The notes under the pieces were generated by a model. It was not told where the DNA came from and made no database searches. It was given only the letters and a program-made list of their open reading frames with translations. DNA of 64,000 nt from Embiotoca jacksoni. Taxonomy: Eukaryota; Chordata; Actinopteri; Embiotocidae. Numbering within the stretch: position 1 is the first letter of the stretch; every line of letters begins with the position of its first letter. A program made the position numbers and the translations under genes. Location: the NCBI GenBank assembly GCA_022577435.1, contig JAKOON010000086.1, positions 255,001-319,000 of the forward strand, given 5' to 3'. Below are positions 28,805-46,800 of the stretch, piece after piece.

Positions 28805-31068
28805 ATGGCTGAGAAGACAGACCATCATGCAGAGTTAGGAAATACGTTTTGTTCTACAGGTGATGTTCTACTACAGGTGATGTTCTACTACATGTGATGT
28901 TCTACAGGTGATGTTCTACTACAGGTGATGTTCTACAGGTGATGTTCTACTACAGGTGATGTTCTACTACATGTGATGTTCTACAGGTGATGTTCTACAG
29001 GTGATGTTCTACTACAGGTGATGTTCTACAGGTGATGTTCTACTACAGGTGATGTTCTACTACATGTGATGTTCTACAGGTGATGTTCTACAGGTGATGT
29101 TCTACTACAGGTGATGTTCTACAGGTGATGTTCTACTACAGGTGATGTTCTACTACAGATGATGTTCTACTACATGTGATGTTCTACTACAGGTGATGTT
29201 CTACTACAGGTGATGTTCTACAGGTGATGTTCTACAGGTGATGTTCTACTACAGGTGATGTTCTACTACATGTGATGTTCTACTACAGGTGATGTTCTAC
29301 AGGTGATGTTCTACTACATGTGATGTTCTACTACATGTGATGTTCTACTGCAGGTGATGTTCTACTACATGTGATGTTCTACAGGTGATGTTCTACTACA
29401 GATGATGTTCTACTACAGGTGATGTTCTACTACAGGTGATGTTCTACTACATGTGATGTTCTACTACAGGTGATGTTCTACTACAGGTGATGTTCTACTA
29501 CATGTGATGTTCTACTACAGGTGATGTTCTTCTACAGGTGATGTTCTACTACATGTGATGTTCTACAGGTGATGTTCTACTACATGTGATGTTCTACAGG
29601 TGATGTTCTACTACAGGTGATGTTCTTCTACAGGTGATGTTCTACTACAGGTGATGTTCTACAGGTGATGTTCTACTACAGGTGATGTTCTACTACATGT
29701 GATGTTCTACAGGTGATGTTCTACTACAGGTGATGTTCTACAGGTGATGTTCTACTACAGGTGATGTTCTACAGGTGATGTTCTACTACAGATGATGTTC
29801 TACTACTGATGATGTTCTACAGGTGATGTTCTACAGGTGATGTTCTACTACAGATGATGTTCTACTACAGGTGATGTTCTACTACAGGTGATGTTCTACT
29901 ACAGATGATGTTCTACAGGTGATGTTCTACTACATGTGATGTTCTACAGGTGATGTTCTACTACAGATGATGTTCTACTACAGGTGATGTTCTACTACAG
30001 GTGATATTCTACTACAGATGATGTTCTACTACAGGTGATGTTCTACTACATGTGATGTTCTCCTAAATGTGATGTTCTACAGGTGATGTTCTACTACATG
30101 TGATGTTCTACTACATGTGATGTTCTACAGGTGATGTTCTACTACATGTGATGTTCTACTACTGATGATGTTCTACAGGTGATGTTCTACTACAGGTGAT
30201 GTTCTACAGGTGATGTTCTACAGGTGATGTTCTACTACAGGTGATGTTCTACTACATGTGATGTTCTACAGGTGATGTTCTACTACAGATGATGTTCTAC
30301 TACTGATGATGTTCTACAGGTGATGTTCTACAGGTGATGTTCTACTACAGATGATGTTCTACTACTGATGATGTTCTACAGGTGATGTTCTACTACAGAT
30401 GATGTTCTACTACAGATGATGTTCTACTACAGGTGATGTTCTACTACAGGTGATGTTCTACAGGTGATGTTCTACAGGTGATGTTCTACTACATGTGATG
30501 TTCTACAGGTGATGTTCTACTACAGATGATGTTCTACTACAGGTGATGTTCTACTACATGTGATGTTCTACAGGTGATGTTCTACTACAGGTGATGTTCT
30601 ACTACAGGTGATGTTCTACTACAGATGATGTTCTACTACAGGTGATGTTCTACTACATGTGATGTTCTACTACATGTGATGTTCTACTACAGGTGATGTT
30701 CAACTACATGTGATGTTCTACATGTGATGTTCCACTACATGTGATGTTCTGCTACATGTGATGTTCTGCTACATGTGATATTCTGCTACATGTGATGTTC
30801 TACTACAGGTGATGTTCTACAGGTGGTGTTTTGCTATAGGTGGTGTTCTGCTACAGGTGATGTTCTACTACAGGTGATGTTCTACAGGTGGTGTTCTGCT
30901 ACAGGTGGTGTTCTGGTACAGGTGATGTTCTACAGGTGATGTTCTGCTACAGGTGATGTTCTGATTTTAATATGATTTTTTACACCAGCAGCACCAAAGA
31001 AGAAGACCTTTGGGAGGGAAGGAGCATTTCCTCGTTTCTTACGATGGGGTGGACTCACCACCTTTCTG
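28805..31068 (+). CDS. Candidate unidentified gene, first two exons (head-to-head with knop1)
   Basis: I do not recognise the product. Exon 1 (28805-28859) starts ATGGCTGAG and encodes MAEKTDHHAELGNTFCST plus one base. Exon 2 (30989-31068, NAGNAG acceptor CAGCAG, donor CTG|GTAATA) continues in phase with AAPKKKTFGREGAFPRF and ends LRWGGLTTFL, 27 codons. In favour: bidirectional placement, matching phase, a good pyrimidine tract, and basic/hydrophobic content unlike repeat translation. Against: no further exon can be followed to the right with confidence. Human KNOP1 has IQCK in this position, but these peptides do not resemble the human IQCK N-terminus as I know it. The intron is entirely minisatellite whose units copy the exon 1 donor. 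Confidence 0.38.
28850..30965. repeat. 2.1-kb minisatellite, units GGTGATGTTCTACTACA (17 bp) and GGTGATGTTCTACA (14 bp)
   Basis: About 130 units in two lengths differing by CTA. The right end drifts to GGTGTTCTGCTACAG. Every unit contains TACAG followed by GTGATG, a splice-donor-like string identical to the predicted exon 1 donor of the candidate gene at 28859/28860. Confidence 0.97.
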
Positions 31069-32999
31069 GTAATATGCTGCCCCCTTGTGGTTTGGAGTGG
31101 AGTATGAATTCAGCCAATGTTTACACATCAGCTGTTAACATCTCTTGTAGCTTCAAGACATGATTATGAGGAGAGATTTGAATGATTGTTCCATTTCGCT
31201 CACTTACCTTCAATTTTGGCTCTTCTGACCAGGTTTTGAACAATTTTCTCTTTTACATGGAGACACCACCTTCCTAAAAACTACGTCATTAAGCATGCGG
31301 TGACTTTTTGCTTATGCTCGGGTCCGTGTTGTCACACCTTTACGTTCTCCCTCTGGAATGACAGCCATCACGTTGGCTACCAGCTTCAGCCTCTCTTCCC
31401 TACAGAGTGACAGGTATGAGATGCTGTGTATCATACGGGCAACACTCATACAGATTTATATTCAAAATACACCGCCCCCCGTGACCCTGTTCAGGATAAA
31501 GCATGTATAGATAATGGATGGATGGTTTCATGTGTGTGCTACAGACACCTTTTTAGAGCCCGCTTTAAAATACATCTCATAAGTTCATCAGTTTTTAGTT
31601 CCCCTGGAAACCAACTTTAAGTTGAAACGTGTGACTTGTTTCTTTCAGTCAGCGTAAAAGATGTGGTCAAAAAGTTCCGAGACTTTTGCTGTTGTGCACG
31701 AAGAAGACGGTAACGTCCACAGAGCAGCTGGAAATATGACCCGGAGTCAGTTGAGCAGCATAATCAGCTGTTACCCGGGTTTTTGTACGTTTGTTTGTTT
31801 GTGTGTGATCTCATTGAGCTGAAACATCATTTTTTAGGGAGCAGAAAGAAATCACAACCCGGCAGAGACAGTTGGGCTTCTCCAAACGTATTGCTTCCTC
31901 CTGCTCCACGTACATTTCTGTTTGCTCTCATAACTCTTTGACTGCAGCTCATATGTCCCCATAAACTCCCTGGTTACAGTAGGAGCTGCCTTTCTAACTG
32001 TGTCTCTGAGAGTTGAAAGATCCCCCAGCGAAGACAATAAGACCAGACCAGGTTTAACAGAAAATGTGCACTGTTGTATTAGATAGCTTTGTGCAAATCA
32101 CATTACAGACATTCATGTTATGCTGCCATAAAACAGTGACAGTGCTATCATCATAAGAGCATCTCAAAAGGGGAATACCAGTGCATTTTCACTTTTGGAA
32201 CATTTACAGTACATAAAAATCTGTTATATAGGGTTATTACATAAAAATCCTATATTGTCATTGTACAATATCAGCATACACCTGTACACAAAAGAAAAAA
32301 TGATCGACAATTTATTTAATTAGTTTAGTGTTACAGCAAGAGGAAATGGTCACGATGTGAATGTGATGACAGCCGCTCTACATTTTAACTGGATAAACTG
32401 TCCTCGGTTGAATTCACTGTTGTTCAGGAGATAGTAAACAATCCAATCAAATATGAAGTGATTTCTATTCGAGCCAGACTGATGGATCAGCTGGCAGACA
32501 TGAGCAGATCACAGATTAATCACTATTGGTGTAAATGTTTCCCAATATGAAACCATCTTTTTACAGAACTTAATGCAGAAAAAGAAGCTGGGGATGATTT
32601 AGACATTTTTCTGTTTGGTTGTTTTTAAGTTATAGGTTTTTTTGATAATCACGACATTCACAGTGAAGTTTCAACGTGCTGATGTAATTCTGGACATAAA
32701 GTTTATTATTGAACTGTGAAATATTCTTCATCTATCACTTGTCTTTGTCACAAGTGTTTGATAAACACACTTCAATCAATATAGCGTCCTTGGAATTGTT
32801 TTCACTTCCTAATATCTATATTTGCAATAGCCCCAAAATCTAGTCTTAGTTGGTCTCAAATACTGATGAACTTAAAGAGCTGCTCACATGTCACCAATAA
32901 AAACAACCTCTCCAGTTAAATTCCCTGCGATGAACGGCCAAATGTTTTGTATGTGTCCAATGAAATAAAGATTTAAAGGATCCTGATTGGCACACTGCG
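31069..32999. other. No confident gene
   Basis: Contains a fragment at 31480-31527 (CCCCCCGTGACCCTG, GATAATGGATGGATGG) resembling the 3' tail of a common L2-like fish repeat. Otherwise AT-rich sequence without recognisable features. A possible acceptor at 31392 could continue the 28805 candidate, but the frame then runs into the repeat. Confidence 0.5.
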
Positions 33000-33655
33000 C
33001 AGTGGGAGGAAAAAGTTAGTGAACCCTTCAGAATTATCTAAATATATGTGGAAATGATCTTTTCACATCTGAAGTTTGGCCATTAGGCACCTTAACACTT
33101 AAACTGTTTGGGAAGAAGACGCAGAACTATGTATGGCATCAAAAGAGCAGCGCATACAAAGATGACAACATCCCAAAGGTGGTTCGGCTGCTCTGCTGCT
33201 TCGGCCCCGACACTTCATTATCGGAGGGAAAATTAATTGCTAAATTTATTTGGGATCACCTCAGTGTGGCTACAAGCTGAAGCTTGGTAGAAGATGGGTG
33301 ATGCTGCAGCACTATCGCTAGAAACATTGAGGTAAATCTACAGCAGAATGACTTCTAACCAAGAAAGCCACAAAATGAACCCCAGAGATACTGAACGACG
33401 TGTAGAGAGTCGATATCCACCAACATCCCAAGAACATGAGCTGAAGCAGGTCCGTAAGAAAGAATGGTCCAAAGTTCCTCTTCAACATCGTCCAGTTTTG
33501 ATCTGCAGCCACCAGAAATGCAGGTTTGACGTACTTTCACGTACGGACTTTCTACTCTGTGAACACATTACTGATAGCTGTTTATATATTACCATCCATT
33601 AATTCAGAAAAAACTAAGTCATTCCAAAAGGTTCACATACTTTTTCTTGCCACTG
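33000..33655. mobile_element. Non-autonomous DNA transposon relic with terminal inverted repeats
   Basis: The ends are inverted repeats of about 29 bp: left CAGTGGGAGGAAAAAGTTAG (33000 on) and right, on the other strand, CAGTGGCAAGAAAAAGTATG (from 33655). The GTGAACC motif follows on each side. The interior (GAATGGTCCAAAGTTCCTC) matches a teleost repeat I associate with Tc1/mariner-like elements. It is 656 bp with no transposase frame. Confidence 0.6.
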
Positions 33656-35777
33656 TATAGATGCTTCTGTACATCTCAAACAAAATTGTGTCTATAATGA
33701 TCACCTTATTGAAACCAGGGTAACTGAATGACTACAAACACCATGAAACTGGTTGATAAAACAGTCTGACCACGGAGTCTTCTTATTAGCTGTTCTTGAG
33801 CTCTCCGTCACATCAGACGGTGTTCCTCAGCCGGTGGGATGTTCCCAGTTGTCAACAAGATTAAGATGTTGAAGTTTCCATTTTTCGGACCACCTGAAGG
33901 ACTTCACCTCCATGTTGGCTAAAAAGGGGTGAGACTGTTTTGTCAAATGCAGTTTACAATGTCAATAATCTATTCAGAGCTAAAACTCTTCATTTTCATC
34001 AATAGATATATAAAAATCTTAGAAAACACTCAAAACACAAACATTTTGACAAAGTACATTCCCTTTAAGCTGCGCTTTTACATGCAGCTCAACTGACCTT
34101 GATTATCACATTTCCCGATAAAGTGCAAAACCACAACCTCCGACAGTCGACCCTATACCGCAGAATTACTAGTGCAGCATTAAATGGCTTTTAATGATAT
34201 GCTTTTTAAAATCTTATCCTTATCTGGAAAAAAAAATCCATCTGATAACCCTGCAAAAGCACTGCTTCTTACATTAACGAATACGCGCGGTGAAATGTGC
34301 CAAACCATCCAACAGCACTGATGCTGGGATGGAGAAGGAGAGTAAAAGCACTATGAGAGTCCTTTGGGGTTTCCAGCATGAAATATAGAGGCCAAGCAAG
34401 CTTCGGGGGCGTCTGCAGGTCATTTACATAAAGTCTCTGTTCTGCGTTGTGGCTTGAAGCCAAACAGAAAAATAGAAGGAAAGTGCAGTTTTCCAAAGCA
34501 CGCGTCATTGATGAGCAGTAACAGCACTGAGAGCTGCTCAGACAAGAGTGGTTCATTCACTACGTTTAAATCCTCACTTTCTACCTGCAGCTCGTTCAGT
34601 GAAACCTCTTCTAGACTGCCGGTAACGGCTCGGCTCGACTCGGCTCGGCTCCTTTCTTTCATTGGGTAAAAGTTATGGATAGTGCCTGGTACTATTTTTG
34701 GTATCACCTCCATCGAAATTCCAATCAAGCTGAGGAAATGTTAGAAGGTGACGTGAAAACACTGCAGACCACTGATTGGTCAGAGAGAATCATCACAATC
34801 ACTGCGAACCCGACACACGACATCTTGCACGAACCCGCCGCTGTTAACTAGCAAGCAACTGCAGCCACCGCTTTTATTTTTTAATTCATTGGACAAAATT
34901 ATGCAACTAAATCGATCCCCTTACTGACTGTCACAGGTGAAGAATCCAGAATAGCCTCCCCTCCATATCTTACACTGTTTGTGTGTTTGTTGCGCATCGA
35001 CTGTATAAAAAAAATGGATGCAGCCTCCTCGACGTCACTCATAGGTTTCCTGAGATGCGTGTTTTAGAGGGTGACGCTGCCTGACGCCATCTTGGCAGCG
35101 CCTCACTCCTCCGACCTCCCGGCTTATTCAACAATGGGCAAAGAGGTGGAACATGGGTGGAGCTGAAGCAGGCCAAAGCAGGCCAAAGCAGGCCAAGTGG
35201 CCATTCGAGGAACTTCAAAATTGCTGTTTTTGGCACTTCTGCGTTAGCTTCATTTTCAAACCCCCGGGGTTGCTGCTTGGTATTGCATTAACATAACAGT
35301 AGTTTCATGTACTGTTGCTATAGTAACAACGCTGCATTGAGGGGGCACTTTTTGCAGTGGAAAACAAAATCCAGAAAACTACCTGGTACCAAAAGGGAGT
35401 AGAGTCGAGACGGTACCAGCAGCAGAAAACGGACTTCATTCTCTTACAACATACGTTTTTTTATTCACCCTATGATTATCATCACTGTGTTTACTTCTTA
35501 CACTTCAGACTGAATGTACTGATCTGTGCTGATCACAATAATGCAACATAAATACTGCGTCACTCTCTGGTCCATCTCTTGTGATTTCATGTCCAGTCGG
35601 CCGATAAAGAGGCAATCGAGAACATTTAAGCAAAAATACCATTAGTTTGTTATTAAAATGTAAAGTCATACATGTGTGCAGAAACACAAACACATGAAAC
35701 ATATCTATCCTGGATGATATGTGGTGGTTTTTAATATTTCCCTTATCTTGTGACTGGAATCCTCTTCAAGCCCCATT
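33656..35777. other. No confident gene; possible MITE pieces
   Basis: Two stretches, about 34615-34720 (CGGCTCGGCTCGACTCGG and TGGTACTATTTTTGG) and 35355-35430 (CTACCTGGTACC), resemble the ends of a fish MITE whose hallmark is GGTACC/GGCTCGGCTC. They may be the two arms of one decayed element. A likely gprc5b poly(A) signal, ATTAAA on the minus strand, lies at 35735-35730. Confidence 0.35.
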
Positions 35778-39847
<4,070 letters not shown>

Positions 39848-40335
39848 CTTAGAGACAAAGAGAAAACAACTAGTGATGAGGAGAGAAAGGGTTAAAGGAG
39901 AGAGAGGTAAACAAGGGGTGACTGAATATTCCATCCTACGGATCCTAATGATTCACAGCATCAATATCTGTTAAGATCCAATAAACCTGCTGCATGAGAC
40001 GTTTCTCGTCAAACACAAACACACAAACACGCACTCGCTGCACAGAATAGAACTGCTTTTAGCACTGAGCCATAGTTTCTATGGAAACGGGAAACAGCGT
40101 GGGCTGACTACATTGCACACTGGGCTTTTGAGAAGTCGAGTTCAGTCCCCAAAATCCTGGAGAAACACACGAGTACGCACACGCACTGTTTGTACTTATT
40201 TGTGAGGACCCTCATTGACTTAATGCATTTTAACATTTAATCTAACAGAACAAAGAGTTTGAACCCTCAAAGTGGAAATAAGTGAAGTCAAAATGTCCTC
40301 CCAAGGTCTGAAACTCAAATTGGTGACCTCATATA

Positions 40336-40718
40336 CACAGGAACACACAAGATACACACGAGATACACACAAGATACACACGAGATACACACGAGATACA
40401 CACAAGATACACACGAGATACACACGAGATACACACGAGATACATGAGATACACAAGATACACACGAAATACATGAGATACACACGAGATACACAAGCTA
40501 CACACGAGATATACGAGATACACACGAGATACACAGGAATACACGAGATACACACGTGATACACGAGATACACACTGGATACACAGGAATACACGAGATA
40601 CACACGAGATACACACGACATACACGAGATACACACAGGGATACACTAGATACACACGAGAGACACACGAGATACACACAAGATACACAAGATCCACACG
40701 AGATACACATGAGATACA
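40336..40718. repeat. 10-bp minisatellite (GATACACACGA type) upstream of gprc5b
   Basis: About 38 units of ACACGAGATAC with variants (ACACAAGATAC, GGAATACACGA). Lies in the predicted 5' UTR intron of gprc5b. Open frames here are shadows. Confidence 0.95.
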
Positions 40719-40760
40719 GCAACAGTTTAACACTTAAGTCATAATGATGTCAAACTCACC

Positions 40761-43700
40761 TCTGATAGATTATTGACTTGAATTCTGGATTATTGAGTGT
40801 GCAGAGGTTTCATAATGTTTCACACATAATCTTCAGCATCACTTCAGTTCCTGTTTGTTGTCGTCCCAGTTAATGAAGTCCTCGAGGCTGCAGAAACAAA
40901 ACGGTTTCCATTTTGTCTGTGAAAATGTCGCCGTCTGTGCTCAAAGCTCTAAAGTAGCAAACAAGAGACCAACAGTGTCCTGCTGATGCACCGACTCGTC
41001 CAGCTGCTCCAAGAATAATCCACAATTATGATGCATGCCTTGATACTTCACACACCCACACAGTCCAATAGATCTGCTCTCTTTCACTCTTCTCTCTCGC
41101 TCCCTCTGTCCTCCTCTTTCTATTCACTCTGTCTGCATGTCTGTTTCTCTCTCTCTCTCTGCCTGCTTCGCGCTGAATCTGCGGAGGTGTCAACAGAGAT
41201 GCAATCCCAGCTTACTTCTGCTCACCCACACACGGGGACGAGGATTTGCAGAAGCACCTGTCTAACCAGGAAGAAGATGGGAAACAAGTGCAGGATATAA
41301 GCATGGCACTCACAGGGAGTGCAGCATTAGTCACCTGTTTGCACATCTCGGTGTTATTTCCTGCCTTCTGGATCCCACGTCTTCCTCTTATACAAGTCTT
41401 CCTCACATCCATGGCTGCAGGAGATATCCATCATCTTTAAAGCAGATTAAACTCCACAGTTTCCTCAGCGGTGAGATGTCTGTTGATGGTTGCACAGTGA
41501 AGATGGGATTTGAAGTGAGGAGGGGCAGATGGTCAACCTGAACACAGGTGAGCCTGGTGGCCATGTGACCATCCTTGTAGAGAGTGTTACGTAATACCCT
41601 GGAAGACATGATGCAGCCAAGTGTCCCTTCACAGAGGAGTAATCTCCTCTCTTTTATGTGTGTGAGAGGAAAACCATGACGAGGAGCAGCTCACCCAGTC
41701 CGTTTGGATCACGGTGTGAGAGATTGGTGCTGACAGACACTTCAGCTCAGTGACCGATAGTCTCCAAACAGGAGGAGCCGGAGCTGGTTTGTGGTACACA
41801 AATACACTCAGACAAATAGATGTAAGAAAAGCACCCTGCTGTGTCCGTCAAGTCAGTCTAATCCAAATATCCAAACATCACATGCAGCTCTGGTGGCGAC
41901 GGCTGCATGGAGGAGGAGGAGCAGCTTTTTCCACACAGTGCATTCGTTCACCAACTAAAGTCTGTTGTGTTCAGAAGTTGAGCGGAAACACTTATTGATT
42001 GTCATAAAAGAGATAATAATGATAATAGTTGATTGTAGATTCAGGTTTTGATCAGACATCAACCTGAACTATCATTTTAAAGAAAACCCTTTATGTCAAA
42101 AGATCAGGCAAGAAAACTTTATTTGTATGAAACATTTCAAACAACAAAACAACTCCAAATGGAACTGCAACAGATGGACGTTTTAAAAAGTTAAATAGAA
42201 ATAAAAACAAGAAATGCAACAGTAAAATGACAGTTCAGTGTAAGAAATGAGTAATAATTTGATTTAATAAAAGGCAATGAAAAACAGAAAAGATTTAAAG
42301 AGGTGAGTTTCAGATATGTTGAGCATGAATGTTCTCCGTGTTTAACTCTGAGGACAGAAAGCAGAGCTGACGTTTGGAAAGTCTCAGTTGGGTGTCGAGT
42401 GTTTGTACCGTTGTGTATCAGAGAAAAGAAGTGCTGACTAACACATCGAAGACATCAGTCTTAATCTGGGTAATCTAGTGGTTACTATGGTCACAGTCCA
42501 ATTGGACCTTGTTAAGTATGGCCCATCCCATAATCCCAGCTTTATCCCACTTCATGTCTCTCCCAACAGACGTCCACACACAGCACGAGGGTTTTACAAA
42601 GGAGACTTGTTGTGTTGAACTGTACCTGTGGTTGACCAGGAAACAGACGTTTCAGGGTGCTTTGCTCAAAGGCTTCAGTTATCGATTCCATGTGTTGGAT
42701 TCAGATTTGTCACTAAAGTCATGTGTTTGTGCAGTTGGTAGTGCCGAGGTCTTTTTAGCATCTCCTTCCACTGCCAGTATGAAACACTTAACATATAACA
42801 GTGTGATGGCTGATGTTAAATATATCAAATTATGAAATAAATAAAAACAAGCCTACCTGAGACAGATGTTCATGATGGTGGCCTCCTGACAGAAAAGAGT
42901 TCCTTTGTTTTGTGTTTTTAGCTGAACGACATGATTTCATAAATAGAAACACACAACATACATCATGACATCATAAATACAGTCAGTGTGCTCGCACGAA
43001 ACCCTGCAGACAAACTGCTGCTTTACATCAACGCCACAACAACCGTTTCTTTTCACTTTACACTGTTACGGGATACATTTTCACCACTGAGAGTGAGTCA
43101 AAAGCTTCATAAACATATTCAACCGAGGCATTAATAAGCATTTTTCCCAGCAGACATTGTCGTCGCAGGAAAAGCAAAAGTGAAATTAATACTGTTGATG
43201 AAATATTCCAGTAAACCAAACCACAGCAAGCACCTGGAACACAGCCACTATTACTGTTATGAACTACACTTCTACGCAGCACTGAAGACTCCAAAAGTTT
43301 TCTTTGGTCTAAAATTACATTCATGTGTTTCTTTAAAAAAGAATTGAAGAAAGAAAAAGAGAACAAAATGACCTTAAAATGGTGATTAAATGCTGATTTA
43401 TTTGATGGGACACAGTGATTTATGGATTACAGTAATAAAAGATTCAATAGATCCATGTTCAATATGTCATCAACAGGAAATCAATATAACAACTTAAGAT
43501 GCAAAAAAAAGAGAAAAATTGACATTTTATAAAAACAATTGCTAAAAGAGTCTGCTGGATTTCATTTGAAGTAATTATTGCTGGTTCTGTATGACATGAG
43601 AGACAACATCCCAAAACAATCATCATAGTCACATTGCTCACATCTTCACATTCCATGTTTTTACAGAGTGATTGCACATTAATCATTAATCATCAGATAT

Positions 43701-43801
43701 GGACAAGAAAGAAGCTCTTGCATAGAGAGGTTTGGCCCGTGGACGAGGTCACAGTTGTCTTTTCTTCCTTTTGTTTTCAGAGTTGACATAGTGGTGACGC
43801 T
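40761..43801. other. gprc5b upstream region and LITAF-like 3' UTR; nothing else recognised
   Basis: The left part may hold the gprc5b 5' exon and promoter (a CT-rich tract near 41085-41160). From about 42000 the sequence is AT-rich. A minus-strand AATAAA (plus TTTATT at 43397-43402) about 400 bp past the LITAF-like stop is its likely poly(A) signal. Confidence 0.45.
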
Positions 43802-46800
43802 TCACATGCGTTTATGTCTGTGGAGGACCCGGTTGCAGGAAGGGCAGGAATGCTCCACATCCTTGCACTCATCCACGCAGAAGGGGATGAAACAGCAGGC
43901 CCAGCACCTGGTGAGGAAAATTACAATAAATTAATATTATTATTTCTGTTTTAAGCTCATTTTAGCAAATATCAATATAAACTCCATCCATCCATCCATC
44001 CATCCATCCATCCATCATCTATCCCTCACTTTTGGGTGAAGGCAGGATTGACCTGGACAGGTCTCCAGTCCATCACAGGGCCGACACACAGAGACACACA
44101 GAGACAAAGACCATTCACACTCTCATTCACACCTCAGGGCACTTTGTAGAACCACCAGTTAATCTGAGATGTTTTTGGACGGTGGGAGGAAGCCGGAGAA
44201 CCGAGAGAACCCACGCAGGCACAAAGAAAACCTGCAAACTCCACAAAGAAAGGCCCGGAACCGGATTCAAACCCAGAACCTTTTCCCTGTGAGGCAACAA
44301 TGCGAACTACTGCTCCACTGTGCCGCAGGATATAAACTCAGTATAAGTAAAAGCGTTTAATTTGCTATAGCTGATCAACAATCATTTGAATCTTTAATTT
44401 CACTCAAACATTTACGGATCTTTACAGAATTGCAAATCATGAAAACCAATATTCATTTGAAAATAAACCAAAGACAACAATTGTATTGTTTTATGATAAA
44501 ATATCTTCTCATTTTGAATGTGATGTCAGCAACACGTCTCTATAAAGTTGTTCCAGGATCATGTTCACCACTGAGCTGCATCAACTCTTCTTTTAACAAC
44601 ACTCTGTAAACCTTTGGGAACTGAGGAGGCCAGTTTCTGGAGTTTTGAAAGTGAAATGTGGTCCCATTCTTGCCTGATAGAGGATTTCAGCTGCTCAACA
44701 GTTCAGGGTCTCCTTTGTTGTATTGTTCATGTCCTGATGCTCCAGATGTTTTCAATGATTGACAGGTCTGGACTGCAGGAGGCCAGTTTATCAGCGGACT
44801 CTTCTACTAGAGAGCCATGCTGTTGGAATACGTGCAGAATGTGGTTGGACGTTGTTCTGCTGAAATAAACAAGACCTTCCCTGAAAGAGACGTTGTCTGG
44901 ATGGCAGCATATGTTGCTCCAAAACCTGAATATATCATTCAGCATTAATGCTTCCTTCCAGATGTTCAAGCTACCCATGCCATGTGCACTAATGCATCCC
45001 TGTAACATCACAGATGCTGGCTTTAGAACTGAGCTGATAACAAGCTGGATGGTCCCTCTCCTCTTTAACCTGGAGGATGCAGCGTCCATGATTTCCAAAC
45101 AGAATCTCAGATTGTGATCCATCAGACCTCAGGACAGTTGTCCACTTCACCTCAGTCCATCTTCAATGATCTCGGTCCAGAGAAGGCGGCGGTGTTTCTG
45201 GATCATGTTTCTATCTGGTTTCTTCTTTGGAGAGTTTTAAACTGCATTTGTGGACGCAGCGATGAACTGTGTTCACAGACGATGGTTTTCACAAGTGTTC
45301 CTGAGCCCATGCAGTGATTTCCATTCCAGAATAGTGTGTTTTTAATGCAGTGCTGCCTGAGGGCCCGAAGATCACCACCATCCAATATTGGTTTCCAGCC
45401 TTGTCCCTTGTGTTCAGAGATTTCTCCAGATTCTCTGAATCTTTTAATGATATTATGAACCGTAGACGATGAAATCCACTAATTCTTTGTAGTTTTACGT
45501 TGAGGAACATTATTCTTAGATTGTTGCACCATCTTCCCACAAAGTCTTTCACAGAGTGGTGAACCTCAACATCTTCACTGCTGAGAGACTCTGCCTCTCT
45601 GAAATCATTTTTTTTTTATACCCAATCATGTTACTGAACTGTTAGAAACATAATTAGTTGTGAGATGTTCCACCAGGTGTTTCTTTTAGCATTATATAAC
45701 TTTTCCAGTCTTTTGTTGACGCTGTCCCAACTTTTTTGAAACATACTGCTGCCATCAAATTCAAAATGAGCATATGTTTAAGTTTCAACATTGGATATGT
45801 TGTCTTTTCTATTTAGGTAGGTTAGGTTAGGTAGTTACTTTATTAATCCCCGAGGGGAAATTTTTTCACTACAGTAGCATACATGAAGCAATAAGATAAT
45901 AATAGAATAATAGAAAGCAATAAAATAGCAGTAAAATAGCAGTAAAAATATAAAATATAAAATGCACAGTATATGCAGTATATACAGTACAGTATATATC
46001 TATATATATTATATACAAACAACCAATAACACAGACAACAGTGTTGTTGTTGTGTGATGGATTTTGCCAGAGGTGAGTTATTGTACAGTCTTATTGCGGT
46101 CGGCAGGAATGATCTCCTGTATCAGGAATGATCTCCTGTATCTGGAATGATCTCCTGTATCAGGAGTGATCTCCTGTATCTGGAATGATCTCCTGTATCA
46201 GGAATGATGTCCTGTATCTGGAATGATCTCCTGTATCAGGAATGATCTCCTGTATCTGGAATGATCTCCTGTATCAGGAATGATCTCCTGTATCTGGAAT
46301 GATCTCCTGTATCTGTCCTTGTGACAGCGGAGCTGGAGGAATCTTTTGGAGAACGTCTTCCTCTGTCCCTGCAGCAGGTGGAGAGGGTGGTCAGGATTAT
46401 CCAATATGGATAATAGTTTGTTCAGCGTCCTCCTCTCCACCACCTTTTCCAGACTGTCCAGTTTGTAGCCAATGATGGAGCCGGCCTTCTTAACCAGTCT
46501 GTTGGTGTCTCCGGCTCCAATGCTGCCCCCCCCCCTTGTATAGAAGTACAATGCACTGGCCACAACAGATGGTAGAACATCTCCAACATCTGGCTGCACA
46601 CATTGAAGGATCGAAGTTTCCTCAAGAAAAAGAGTCGACTCATCCCCTTCTTGTAGACAGCGTTGATGTTGGTCTTCCAGTTCAGTCTGTTATCGATGGA
46701 GACACCAGGTACTTGTACTCCTCCACCATGTCCACCTCCTCTCCCAGAACTCTCAGCGGTTGTGGAGCCGTCGTTTTCCTCCTGAAGTCGACCACCATCT

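Noticed and set aside
44727..45552. Minus-strand ORFs in the DNA element as host genes
   Set aside because: Fall inside a recognisable degenerate transposon; frames are interrupted and overlapping.
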